Below are positions 1-5,087 of a stretch of 5,087 nt of DNA, one piece after another. Made by a program: the position numbers and the translations under genes. The stretch lies in contig DJQL01000084.1 in assembly GCA_002437565.1 (NCBI GenBank), forward strand, positions 1-5,087, in the 5' to 3' direction. The notes below the pieces were generated by a model, which saw only the letters and a list, made by a program, of their open reading frames with translations, was not told the DNA's origin and did not search any database. Numbering within the stretch: the first letter of the stretch is position 1; each line of letters starts with the position of its first letter. Source of the DNA: Prevotella sp. UBA6387. Lineage in GTDB: Bacteria > Bacteroidota > Bacteroidia > Bacteroidales > Bacteroidaceae.

Positions 1-290
1 CCATTAATCCTATACGTATATAGACAGGCGGATGTGTCAAAAAAAAGCATTTTTGCGCATGCTATTATGTAAAGTATCAATATATTTCATATGCAAATGT
101 ACGAAATAATCTAAACAAGGGAGCAGAAAGCGACAATAATGTGCCTTATTTGCAAAAATAAATATTGTGCCAGTTAAAATTGGCGCTTGAAGGGATCGAG
201 GTACAAGAGCTGCCACTGCTGTATGAAAATCAGCTCAGGAAGAACTGTTTCCAAGTATTAAACTTTGGGCGATAATATTTTACATTTACG
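1..290. other. A+T-rich intergenic region, no supported gene
   Basis: I find no convincing gene, tRNA or known RNA here. It is A+T rich apart from a more balanced patch at about 184-255. Two exact matches to the Bacteroidetes -7 promoter element TAnnTTTG lie on the minus strand (TACATTTG at 101-94 and TATTTTTG at 160-153). Neither has a good TTTG -33 partner at 19-21 bases, so they are only weak candidates for a leftward promoter of a gene beyond the left edge. TATACGTATA at 11-20 is a 10-base perfect palindrome. A plus-strand frame is open from 162 to a TAA at 273-275 but has no ATG; it is discussed as a finding. Confidence 0.6.
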
Positions 291-294
291 AAAA

Positions 295-346
295 CAGGAG
301 GTAAACACCAATGACGGATGTTTACCTCCTGCTTGCTATTTTTTTT
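295..346. terminator. Bidirectional hairpin terminator
   Basis: A perfect 12-bp inverted repeat (CAGGAGGTAAAC at 295-306, its complement at 320-331) encloses a 13-base loop. On the plus side it is followed, after a 7-base spacer, by eight T (339-346). Read on the minus strand, the hairpin is preceded by an A-run and followed by four T (294-291). It sits 18 bases past the stop codon of the minus-strand lipoprotein gene, so its evident job is to end the pepD-lipoprotein transcript. The better T-tract faces the plus direction, so it could also stop rightward transcription before it enters that operon antisense. Confidence 0.8.
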
Positions 347-363
347 GTTGCCTTTGGCTCAGC

Positions 364-756
364 TTATGGTTTCACCACGGGGTTGGCTTTCACGCCGACG
401 ATGCCCGTGAGCTTGTCGTCGAGATAAAACGTTGCCATGAGCGTGTCCTTGTCGATGGCATATCTCAGGGAGATGAAGTTGAGCTTCGCCGTGGGAGCTT
501 GGTATGTCGTGCCGGGCTTCACCAGCCTTGTCTTCTTGGCCGTGGCGCGCATCACTTGCAACGCCGAGTCGGTGAGGTGCTTGGTGGAGTCGAGTGGTGA
601 CCAAGTGATGTAGTCGACATCGGCTCGTGCCATTTGTCCTTCCATGAACTCCTTGGCGCACGACTTCGCCGTATGGCTGTCGCCACACGAGGAAAAGGCT
701 GTCATTGTTGCAAAAGCCACGCAGGCACCGATGGCCAAAGTGTTAAGCATGTGCAT
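364..756 (-). CDS. Small lipoprotein of unknown function
   Basis: This encodes 130 residues. The N-terminus (MHMLNTLAIG, then a hydrophobic stretch) ends in an AFSSC lipobox with the acylated Cys at residue 24, so it should be a membrane-anchored lipoprotein with a mature part of about 107 residues. The n-region is short and lacks Lys/Arg, which is slightly unusual. The mature part is mixed helix/strand-like, with a second Cys early (SCAKEFMEG), a WSPLDS segment and a Lys/Val-rich end. I recognise no family. The ATG overlaps the pepD stop by one base (TGATG), suggesting translational coupling; a second ATG two codons on (750) would also work. A longer frame from 831 would run inside pepD and put 25 charged residues before the signal peptide, so I rejected it. 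A hairpin terminator follows directly. Confidence 0.8.
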   Translation of the reverse strand: MHMLNTLAIGACVAFATMTAFSSCGDSHTAKSCAKEFMEGQMARADVDYITWSPLDSTKHLTDSALQVMRATAKKTRLVKPGTTYQAPTAKLNFISLRYAIDKDTLMATFYLDDKLTGIVGVKANPVVKP

Positions 757-2207
757 CACTTCTTGGGGATGTTTTTCAGAATCTCGAGCAAGTGGTCCCA
801 AACCATCTGTACGGTCGGTATGTAGAGACACTCATCGGGCGTGTGCACGTTGCGGAGCGTCGGGCCGAACGACACCATGTCGAGGTCGGGATATTTTTCT
901 GAGAACAGGCCACACTCCAAGCCGGCGTGTATGCCCCTCACCACGGGATCCTTTCCGAAGAGCTTGCGGTAGGCCTCCTTCACGATGCGTTGAAGCTCGG
1001 AGCCATGCTTGGGTTGCCATGCGGGGTAACCATCGGTTTGCTCCACGTCGGCGCCGGCGAGCTCGTAGGTAGCCTTCACCGTGTTGCAAACATTGGTGAG
1101 GTTTGATGTCACGTTGGAACGCTGCGAGCTCACGATGACCACCTTGTCTGCCTCGCTCTGCACGCTTGCCACATTGCTTGACGTCTCAACCATCCAAGCC
1201 AGTTCCTTGTCCTGGCACATGGCGAACACGCCGTTGTCCACGGCCTGCAGCGCGTTGATGAGGTTGGCGCTCACCTTCTCGGGCATCACGCTCTGTGCCT
1301 CGCAACTCTCAAGCACCCACTTCATGTTGGTGTCGGTTACGTGGTACTCATCCTCCACCTGTGAGGCAAACACGTTCCAGTCTGCCTTCACCTCCTCCTT
1401 CTTGTCGGTAGGCACGGCGAACACGATCTTGCCGTCGCGAGGAATGGCGTTGTGCATCTTGCCAGAGTTCCACTGTGCGAGGCGCAATGGCATCTTGCCC
1501 TTTTCCATGTACAGGAATCGTGCAAGCACCTTGATGGCGTTGGCACGCTTCTTCTCGATGTCGTCACCAGAGTGCCCCCCGTTGAGACCTTTCAGCGAGC
1601 CCTCCATGAAGAAGAAGCCTGCGGGAGCAGACTCACGCTCGAAACGGAATGTGGCTATTGTGCTTCTTCCGCCAGCGCAAGAGATGAACACCTGCCCTTC
1701 GTCCTCAGAGTCGAGGTTGATGAGGTATTGACCGGTCATGAAGCCCGGCTTCATGCCGATGGCACCCGTAAGCTGCGTTTCCTCGTCGCGCGTGAAGACA
1801 CACTCTATCGGGCCGTGCTCGATGTCGTCGGAATCGAGTATGGCGAGCTCGATGGCATCGCCTATTCCGTCGTCGGCACCGAGCGTGGTGCCCTTGGCGT
1901 GCATCCAGTCGCCCTCGACATAAGTCTGGATGGCATCCTTAGAGAAGTCGAAGTCCACGTCCACGAGCTTGTCGCACACCATGTCCATGTGGCTCTGTAG
2001 GATAGTGGTGGCGCGGTCTTCGTAACCCTTTGTGGCAGGCTTGCGGATTATCACGTTGCCAGTCTCGTCGACCTTGGTCTCAAGTCCGTGGCTCTCGCCA
2101 AACTTCTTGAGATACTCAATCATCTTCTCCTCATGCTTTGACGGGCGCGGTATCTTGTTGATTGCCGCGAATTGCTCGAACACGCGGGCGGGTTTTAAAT
2201 CTGCCAT
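756..2207 (-). CDS. pepD: Aminoacyl-histidine dipeptidase (cytosol non-specific dipeptidase), M20 family
   Basis: This cytosolic di-zinc peptidase hydrolyses Xaa-His and other dipeptides in peptide turnover. The 483 residues match the usual family length (about 485). The catalytic domain motifs are in order and intact: QSHMDMV (metal ligand His73, catalytic Asp75), GADDGIG (bridging Asp112), DEETQLTGA (general base Glu142, metal ligand Glu143), INLDSEDEG (Asp166) and NVHTPDE (His455). The lid/dimerisation domain spans roughly 184-390 and contains GGHSG at 210-214; HAGLECG at 427-433 is also family-typical. I assigned residue roles by analogy with E. coli PepD. The start is the ATG giving MADLKPARVF. 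An upstream extension to 2309 adds 34 basic residues absent from the family and would cover the promoter region. It is the first gene of an operon with the overlapping lipoprotein gene. No broken or missing motif is seen. Confidence 0.96.
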   Translation of the reverse strand: MADLKPARVFEQFAAINKIPRPSKHEEKMIEYLKKFGESHGLETKVDETGNVIIRKPATKGYEDRATTILQSHMDMVCDKLVDVDFDFSKDAIQTYVEGDWMHAKGTTLGADDGIGDAIELAILDSDDIEHGPIECVFTRDEETQLTGAIGMKPGFMTGQYLINLDSEDEGQVFISCAGGRSTIATFRFERESAPAGFFFMEGSLKGLNGGHSGDDIEKKRANAIKVLARFLYMEKGKMPLRLAQWNSGKMHNAIPRDGKIVFAVPTDKKEEVKADWNVFASQVEDEYHVTDTNMKWVLESCEAQSVMPEKVSANLINALQAVDNGVFAMCQDKELAWMVETSSNVASVQSEADKVVIVSSQRSNVTSNLTNVCNTVKATYELAGADVEQTDGYPAWQPKHGSELQRIVKEAYRKLFGKDPVVRGIHAGLECGLFSEKYPDLDMVSFGPTLRNVHTPDECLYIPTVQMVWDHLLEILKNIPKK

Positions 2208-2255
2208 AATCTTTGCTATTTTTATGATTAAATACTTAAATTGTCGCCTTAACTT

Positions 2256-2286
2256 TTTGCGGTTTGTCCATTTAACGCTATCTTTG
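2256..2286 (+). promoter_or_regulatory. Bacteroidetes-type promoter for the small membrane protein/ompH-like genes
   Basis: A TTTG -33 element (2256-2259) and an exact TAnnTTTG -7 element (TATCTTTG, 2279-2286) are separated by 19 bases, within the spacing known for the Bacteroidetes primary sigma factor. Transcription should begin a few bases after 2286, giving a leader of roughly 35 bases before the ATG at 2327. This is the best promoter in the window and probably serves both the small membrane protein and the OmpH-like gene. Confidence 0.7.
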
Positions 2287-2311
2287 CAGCGTATTATGTA
2301 GAAAACCACTG

Positions 2312-2319
2312 CAAATTTA
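2312..2319 (-). promoter_or_regulatory. Candidate -7 element for the pepD operon
   Basis: On the minus strand this reads TAAATTTG, an exact match to the Bacteroidetes primary-sigma -7 consensus TAnnTTTG, about 105 bases upstream of the pepD ATG. I see no good TTTG -33 element at 19-21 bases upstream, so strength is uncertain. It would give pepD an untranslated leader of about 95-100 bases, A+T rich near the start codon. No operator or riboswitch fold is evident in that leader. Confidence 0.4.
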
Positions 2320-2326
2320 GTAAATA

Positions 2327-2521
2327 ATGATAGAAACGCTACTCCTTACGGTGTTAATAATTGCTATATCCGTGGCACTCCTCTCCGTCAAGGTCTTGCT
2401 TCGCAAGAATGGCAGGTTCTCATCCATGCACATCCATGATTCCGAGGCCATGCGCGAGCGAGGCATCCACTGCGTGGTGGACGAGGATAGGGAGATGCGA
2501 GTGAAAGGGCGTTTCAGGTAA
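2327..2521 (+). CDS. Small single-span membrane protein, unknown function
   Basis: This encodes 64 residues. Residues 5-25 form one hydrophobic helix (LLLTVLIIAISVALLSVKVLL), followed at once by RKNGR. By the positive-inside rule the short N-terminus lies outside and a tail of about 39 residues lies in the cytoplasm. The tail has SEAMRERGIHCVVDEDREMR, highly charged with a single Cys at residue 49. The segment around GIHC looks like a conserved motif, and I believe similar short proteins occur in other Bacteroidales, but I know of no assigned function. It is supported as a real gene by the well-placed promoter about 40 bases upstream, an A+T-rich start context and the 37-base gap to the next gene in the same direction. 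There is no Shine-Dalgarno sequence, as is usual in this phylum. Confidence 0.75.
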   Translation: MIETLLLTVLIIAISVALLSVKVLLRKNGRFSSMHIHDSEAMRERGIHCVVDEDREMRVKGRFR

Positions 2522-2558
2522 TACGGACATTCATGACAGACTAATATACAAATCAAAT

Positions 2559-3161
2559 ATGAAGAAAAACATCATCTTCGCCGTGGCATTGAGCATTGCC
2601 ACGACTTTCGGCTTTACCTCTTGCAACAAGAGCGCGCCCAAAATGGACGAGAAGTCGGAGACGACCTCGCAGAAGGCGGCAAGCACGCAAATCGCTTATG
2701 TGGAGGTGGACTCCATCATGACGCAGTACCAGTTTTGCAAGGAGTACACCAAGATTCTGAACCAAAAGGGCAGCAACATCCAGAAGACCCTTGCCAGCCG
2801 CCAGCAGGCATTGCAGGGAGCGGCTGCCAACTTCCAGCAGAAGGTGCAGCAAAACGCTTACACCCGCGAGCAGGCGGAGGCTATCCAGGCCGGACTGCAG
2901 AAGCAGAGCAACGACCTCCAGGCCCTCAACCAAAGGCTCAGCGGAGAGTTCCAGACCGAGACCGACAAGTATAACAAGGCTTTGCACGATTCCATCCAGC
3001 ATTATCTCGCCGTGTTCAACAAGGACGGCAAGTATGGCATGATCTTCGCGAAGCAGGGCGACAACGTGCTCTATGCCAACAAGGCATATGACATTACCGC
3101 CGAGGTGGTGGCTGGCCTGAACAAGGCTTACAAGAGCAAGGCCAACACGACTAAGAAATAA
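2559..3161 (+). CDS. OmpH/Skp-family periplasmic chaperone-like lipoprotein
   Basis: Skp/OmpH proteins are periplasmic chaperones with long helical arms that hold unfolded outer-membrane proteins; the role here is inferred from family. The N-terminus MKKNIIFAVA leads to a GFTSC lipobox with Cys at residue 22, then a polar linker rich in Ser, Lys and Thr. The OmpH-like domain runs from about residue 43 (IAYVEVDSIM) to 192. Its middle, about 65-145, is a Gln/Ala/Leu-rich helical coiled-coil arm, and the end (GMIFAKQGDNVLYANKAYDI, then TAEVV and LNKAY) matches the closing strand/helix of the family. At 200 residues it is longer than classic Skp (about 160), partly through the linker. Classic Skp is soluble, so the lipid anchor is notable. 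It lies 37 bases after the small membrane protein gene and is likely co-transcribed with it. A hairpin follows. Confidence 0.85.
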   Translation: MKKNIIFAVALSIATTFGFTSCNKSAPKMDEKSETTSQKAASTQIAYVEVDSIMTQYQFCKEYTKILNQKGSNIQKTLASRQQALQGAAANFQQKVQQNAYTREQAEAIQAGLQKQSNDLQALNQRLSGEFQTETDKYNKALHDSIQHYLAVFNKDGKYGMIFAKQGDNVLYANKAYDITAEVVAGLNKAYKSKANTTKK

Positions 3162-3184
3162 CAACTGTCCAAGTAAATATAAAG

Positions 3185-3220
3185 GGGCGTGCCAAAAGGC
3201 GGAGGTCTTTTGGCACGCCC
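3185..3220 (+). terminator. Strong intergenic hairpin, possible terminator/attenuator
   Basis: A perfect 14-bp stem (GGGCGTGCCAAAAG at 3185-3198, complement at 3207-3220) closes an 8-base loop, 23 bases after the ompH-like stop and 15 bases before the methyltransferase ATG. The plus side has only TT after the stem, so it is not a textbook intrinsic terminator. It could end most ompH-like transcripts while letting some continue, or protect the 3' end of the mRNA. Confidence 0.55.
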
Positions 3221-3235
3221 TTCAGCGATTAGGCA

Positions 3236-4009
3236 ATGGCACTATCCAACATAGAGAAACACTACAACAAGCACCCTGAAGACTTGCGCCTTCAGCGCAG
3301 ACATGGCATGGTGGAGTTTCAGACTACCATGTACCACCTTCACCGTTTCTTGGAGCCAGGTTTCAAGTTGCTCGACATCGGCGCGGGCACGGGCCGTTAC
3401 ACGTCGGCGCTCATGGCTGAAGGCTATGAGGTGAAGGCCGTGGAGCTCGTGCGCCACAACATTGATGTCTTTCTAAAACGCGAGCCCACCGCCAACGTGG
3501 TGCAGGGCGACGCGCGCCACATGCCATTCGTGTCCACTGGCTCGGCGGACTTGACCCTCCTGCTCGGCCCACTATACCATCTCATAGGTGATGAGGAGAA
3601 GTTGAAAGCCCTAAATGAGGCAAAGCGCGTGACCAAGCCTGGCGGACTGATTTTCGTGGCTTACTTGATGAACGAATACAGTATCCTCTCTTATTGCTTC
3701 GACGAAGATCGCATTGGTGGCCTGCTCGACAGGGGAGCGGTGGATAGCAATTTCCACATCCAGGCCCAGCCCGATGAATTGTACGATTACGTGCGAACAG
3801 ACGATATTGACAGGCTCGACAACATGGCAGGACTGGAGCGCGTCACCATATTCTCGCCCGATGGAGCTTCCGACTATATGCGCACACGGCTCAACCGCAT
3901 GAGCGACGAGACGTTTTTGCGCTTCGTTGAGTATCAAAAGGTCATATCCGAGCGCCCAGACCTAATAGGTGCCGGTAGTCATGTGGTGGACGTGGTGCGA
4001 GTGCCGTGA
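3236..4009 (+). CDS. Class I SAM-dependent methyltransferase, substrate unknown
   Basis: This encodes 257 residues with a Rossmann-type methyltransferase core. Motif I is LLDIGAGTGRY (residues 45-55), which binds S-adenosylmethionine. The acidic residue at the end of strand 2 is Glu70 (VKAVEL), and GDARHMPF (91-98) supplies the Asp that contacts the adenine side. GPLYHL (111-116) is the strand-4 motif typical of the Methyltransf_11/25 type, and RVTKPGGLIFVAY (131-143) is the post-core strand. The N-terminus (NIEKHYNKHPEDLRLQRRHG) resembles a lid that covers the active site in this subfamily, which supports the ATG at 3236. The C-terminal third carries an inserted or capping region (about 148-215) that probably sets the substrate. 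I cannot name the substrate. No promoter element is seen in the 74-base gap upstream, so expression may depend on read-through past the hairpin at 3185-3220. No signal peptide: cytosolic. Confidence 0.9.
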   Translation: MALSNIEKHYNKHPEDLRLQRRHGMVEFQTTMYHLHRFLEPGFKLLDIGAGTGRYTSALMAEGYEVKAVELVRHNIDVFLKREPTANVVQGDARHMPFVSTGSADLTLLLGPLYHLIGDEEKLKALNEAKRVTKPGGLIFVAYLMNEYSILSYCFDEDRIGGLLDRGAVDSNFHIQAQPDELYDYVRTDDIDRLDNMAGLERVTIFSPDGASDYMRTRLNRMSDETFLRFVEYQKVISERPDLIGAGSHVVDVVRVP

Positions 4010-4070
4010 GGCCTGAATGGAAGAAGGGGTATCTTATGATTCAATGGATTACCCTCTACAACGAATTTGA

Positions 4071-5087
4071 TTATTCCAAGAGATCGTTAATTTCTTCCAT
4101 TGTCTTATTCAAGGTGCTGGCCACTGTGGCAATAGGCATTCCTCCATTGACCATTGCCTTAACCATCGCTTTTATTTGTGTTTTCTGCTCGGCAAGTTGT
4201 GCCTTCACCTCGCTTAGCTGCGCGTTCTTCTCGTTCAGCTGCGCGTTCTTCTCGTTCAGCTGCGCGTCCTTTTCGTTCAGCTGCGCGTCCTTTTCGTTCA
4301 GCTGAGCGTTCTTCTCACTCAGCTGCTTTCTTTTCTCCGTGAGCTGCTCGTTAAGCTTCATGACTTGAGTGTCGCGAGCCTCAAGCACAGAGTAGAACTC
4401 GTCCTCGTCGTTCATCTCCTGACGTACGTCAGCGTCCATGGCCGCGAGACCTAACCGATGCAGGATGTACATCATGTCTGAATCGCCGGCGTATTCCTTC
4501 TCGTCGAGGCAGACTATCTGCTGGTTCTTGGCATCGCGCTGCGACTGGTCGAAAACGCTCAGCACACGGTCAAGCCTGTTGTTGATCTTGCCATGGAGCA
4601 ACGGTATCTGGACGATGATGCTGTCGTGGATAAGGCTATTAATAAAAGGGTCTTTCATGCCGCCCTCAACCACCTTGCCATCATAGTCAAATGCGTTGTG
4701 CGTGACGTATACCACAGCCTTGTCGATGTCGCCTACACGGTGGCCAAGAAGGTAAACAGCTATCATCGGAACGGCATAGCCCTTAAGATCGCCATCCCTA
4801 ACCATGTTCTCCTCGGCGTTGTACTGAGCGGCGAGATAGCGGCGGAAGCGAAGCGTCTCGGTGTCTACCCAAGTCTTCTGAAGCTCTATGAGGATGAGAT
4901 GCACGGTGCCGTCTTCCTCCTTCACACGAGCGGCGAAGTCGATGCGGAACATCGAAATCTTGTCGCGAGTCACGTTTGGGTGCTCATGGCGGCGCATCTC
5001 CACGCTCACCACCTCTTTCTTCAGCAAGGCAGACAACACCGTCTTGGCGATGCGCTCGTCTTCCATCAAGAACTTGAACACGCAGTC
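4071..5087 (-). CDS. Rpn/transposase-like PD-(D/E)XK nuclease family protein, 5' end outside the window
   Basis: The frame stays open through the right edge, so the N-terminus is missing; 338 residues are visible (numbered from the edge). The nuclease core is recognised by Asp50 (MFRIDFAARV) and Glu68-x-Gln70 (ILIELQKTW), the D...ExQ form of the PD-(D/E)XK signature common in Rpn and PDDEXK transposase-like proteins. It is followed by LRFRRYLAAQY (79-89), which fits the helix with conserved Arg/Tyr after the active site. Residues 210-240 are acidic and helical. Residues about 243-308 form a heptad-repeat coiled coil (units such as QLNEKDA), and the end (GGMPIATVASTL, then EEINDLLE) resembles the short helix-turn-helix-like tail of such proteins. 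Rpn proteins promote recombination and some act in antiphage toxin-antitoxin pairs; the role here is inferred. It converges with the methyltransferase gene across 61 bases without a clear terminator. Confidence 0.85.
   Translation of the reverse strand, partial: DCVFKFLMEDERIAKTVLSALLKKEVVSVEMRRHEHPNVTRDKISMFRIDFAARVKEEDGTVHLILIELQKTWVDTETLRFRRYLAAQYNAEENMVRDGDLKGYAVPMIAVYLLGHRVGDIDKAVVYVTHNAFDYDGKVVEGGMKDPFINSLIHDSIIVQIPLLHGKINNRLDRVLSVFDQSQRDAKNQQIVCLDEKEYAGDSDMMYILHRLGLAAMDADVRQEMNDEDEFYSVLEARDTQVMKLNEQLTEKRKQLSEKNAQLNEKDAQLNEKDAQLNEKNAQLNEKNAQLSEVKAQLAEQKTQIKAMVKAMVNGGMPIATVASTLNKTMEEINDLLE
4179..4346 (-). repeat. 21-bp in-frame tandem repeat array encoding coiled-coil heptads
   Basis: Eight 21-base units lie in register, each ending on the plus strand in CAGCTG or a near match (first base at 4215, 4236, 4257, 4278, 4299, 4320, 4341, plus the more diverged AAGTTG at 4194). 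Units 4221-4241 and 4242-4262 are identical, and so are 4263-4283 and 4284-4304; the outer units are diverged. Each unit encodes seven residues, so gain or loss of a unit keeps both reading frame and heptad phase. The identical adjacent pairs point to recent slippage or unequal duplication. Confidence 0.9.

Noticed and set aside
46..63. AGCAT/ATGCT inverted repeat near the left edge
   Set aside because: A 5-bp stem in A+T-rich DNA is expected by chance and nothing nearby supports a role.
757..831. N-terminal extension of the lipoprotein gene to 831
   Set aside because: It would sit inside pepD and place 25 polar residues before the signal peptide, which would block export. The overlapping ATG at 756 fits better.
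644..2000. Several plus-strand open frames of 142-216 codons opposite pepD (for example 1081-1731 and 1452-2000)
   Set aside because: They lie antisense to an intact pepD with all catalytic motifs, have low-complexity Ser/Ala/Leu or Arg-rich products and no family resemblance. They are shadows of biased codon use.
2208..2309. N-terminal extension of pepD to 2309
   Set aside because: The extra 34 residues are basic and unlike the family, and they would span the promoter region. The ATG at 2207 gives the standard length.
2553..3164. Minus-strand 203-codon frame covering almost the same span as the ompH-like gene
   Set aside because: The product is Leu/Val-rich, as expected from the reverse complement of a Gln/Lys/Asn-rich coiled coil. 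The plus strand has the signal peptide, lipobox and OmpH-like domain.
4026..4055. Possible terminator between the convergent methyltransferase and Rpn-like genes
   Set aside because: Only a 5-bp GGGTA/TACCC match with an 18-base loop and no T-run on either side; too weak to call.
4006..4305. Plus-strand frame with repeated CAFFSFS-like units
   Set aside because: It is the antisense reading of the 21-bp repeats in the Rpn-like gene; a Phe/Ser/Cys repeat with no start context is not credible.
4179..4346. Possible CRISPR array
   Set aside because: Units are contiguous without spacers, only 21 bases long and in frame with a coiled-coil protein.

Overview
The window looks like chromosomal DNA from a Bacteroidales bacterium, most probably of the Prevotella/Segatella group. 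This is inferred, not measured. The protein families and wording fit that group, two lipoproteins carry Bacteroidetes-style lipoboxes (FSSC, FTSC), starts lack strong Shine-Dalgarno sequences, and the central divergent region carries exact TAnnTTTG promoter elements of the Bacteroidetes type. Genes are about half G+C and the spacers are A+T rich.

Layout from left to right. Positions 1-290 hold no gene I can support. A bidirectional hairpin terminator (295-346) closes a minus-strand operon made of pepD (756-2207, an M20-family aminoacyl-histidine dipeptidase) followed by a small lipoprotein of unknown function (364-756). The two genes share one base in a TGATG stop/start junction. A 119-bp divergent control region (2208-2326) has promoter elements facing both ways. 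To its right lie a 64-residue single-span membrane protein (2327-2521), a lipidated OmpH/Skp-like protein (2559-3161), a strong 14-bp hairpin (3185-3220) with no U-tract, and a class I SAM-dependent methyltransferase (3236-4009). A convergent minus-strand gene (4071 to the right edge, 5' end missing) encodes a PD-(D/E)XK nuclease of the Rpn/transposase-like type, with a C-terminal coiled coil encoded by 21-bp tandem repeats.

How the genes fit together. PepD is a housekeeping cytosolic peptidase that recycles short peptides; why it is coupled to an envelope lipoprotein is unclear. The small membrane protein and the OmpH-like lipoprotein probably form an envelope-related transcription unit. The methyltransferase may be reached by partial read-through past the hairpin. 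The Rpn-like gene is the most accessory-looking element. Its repeat-bearing C-terminal helix resembles the variable helix described for Rpn gene-within-gene toxin-antitoxin/antiphage proteins, and it is the best candidate here for a less ordinary system.
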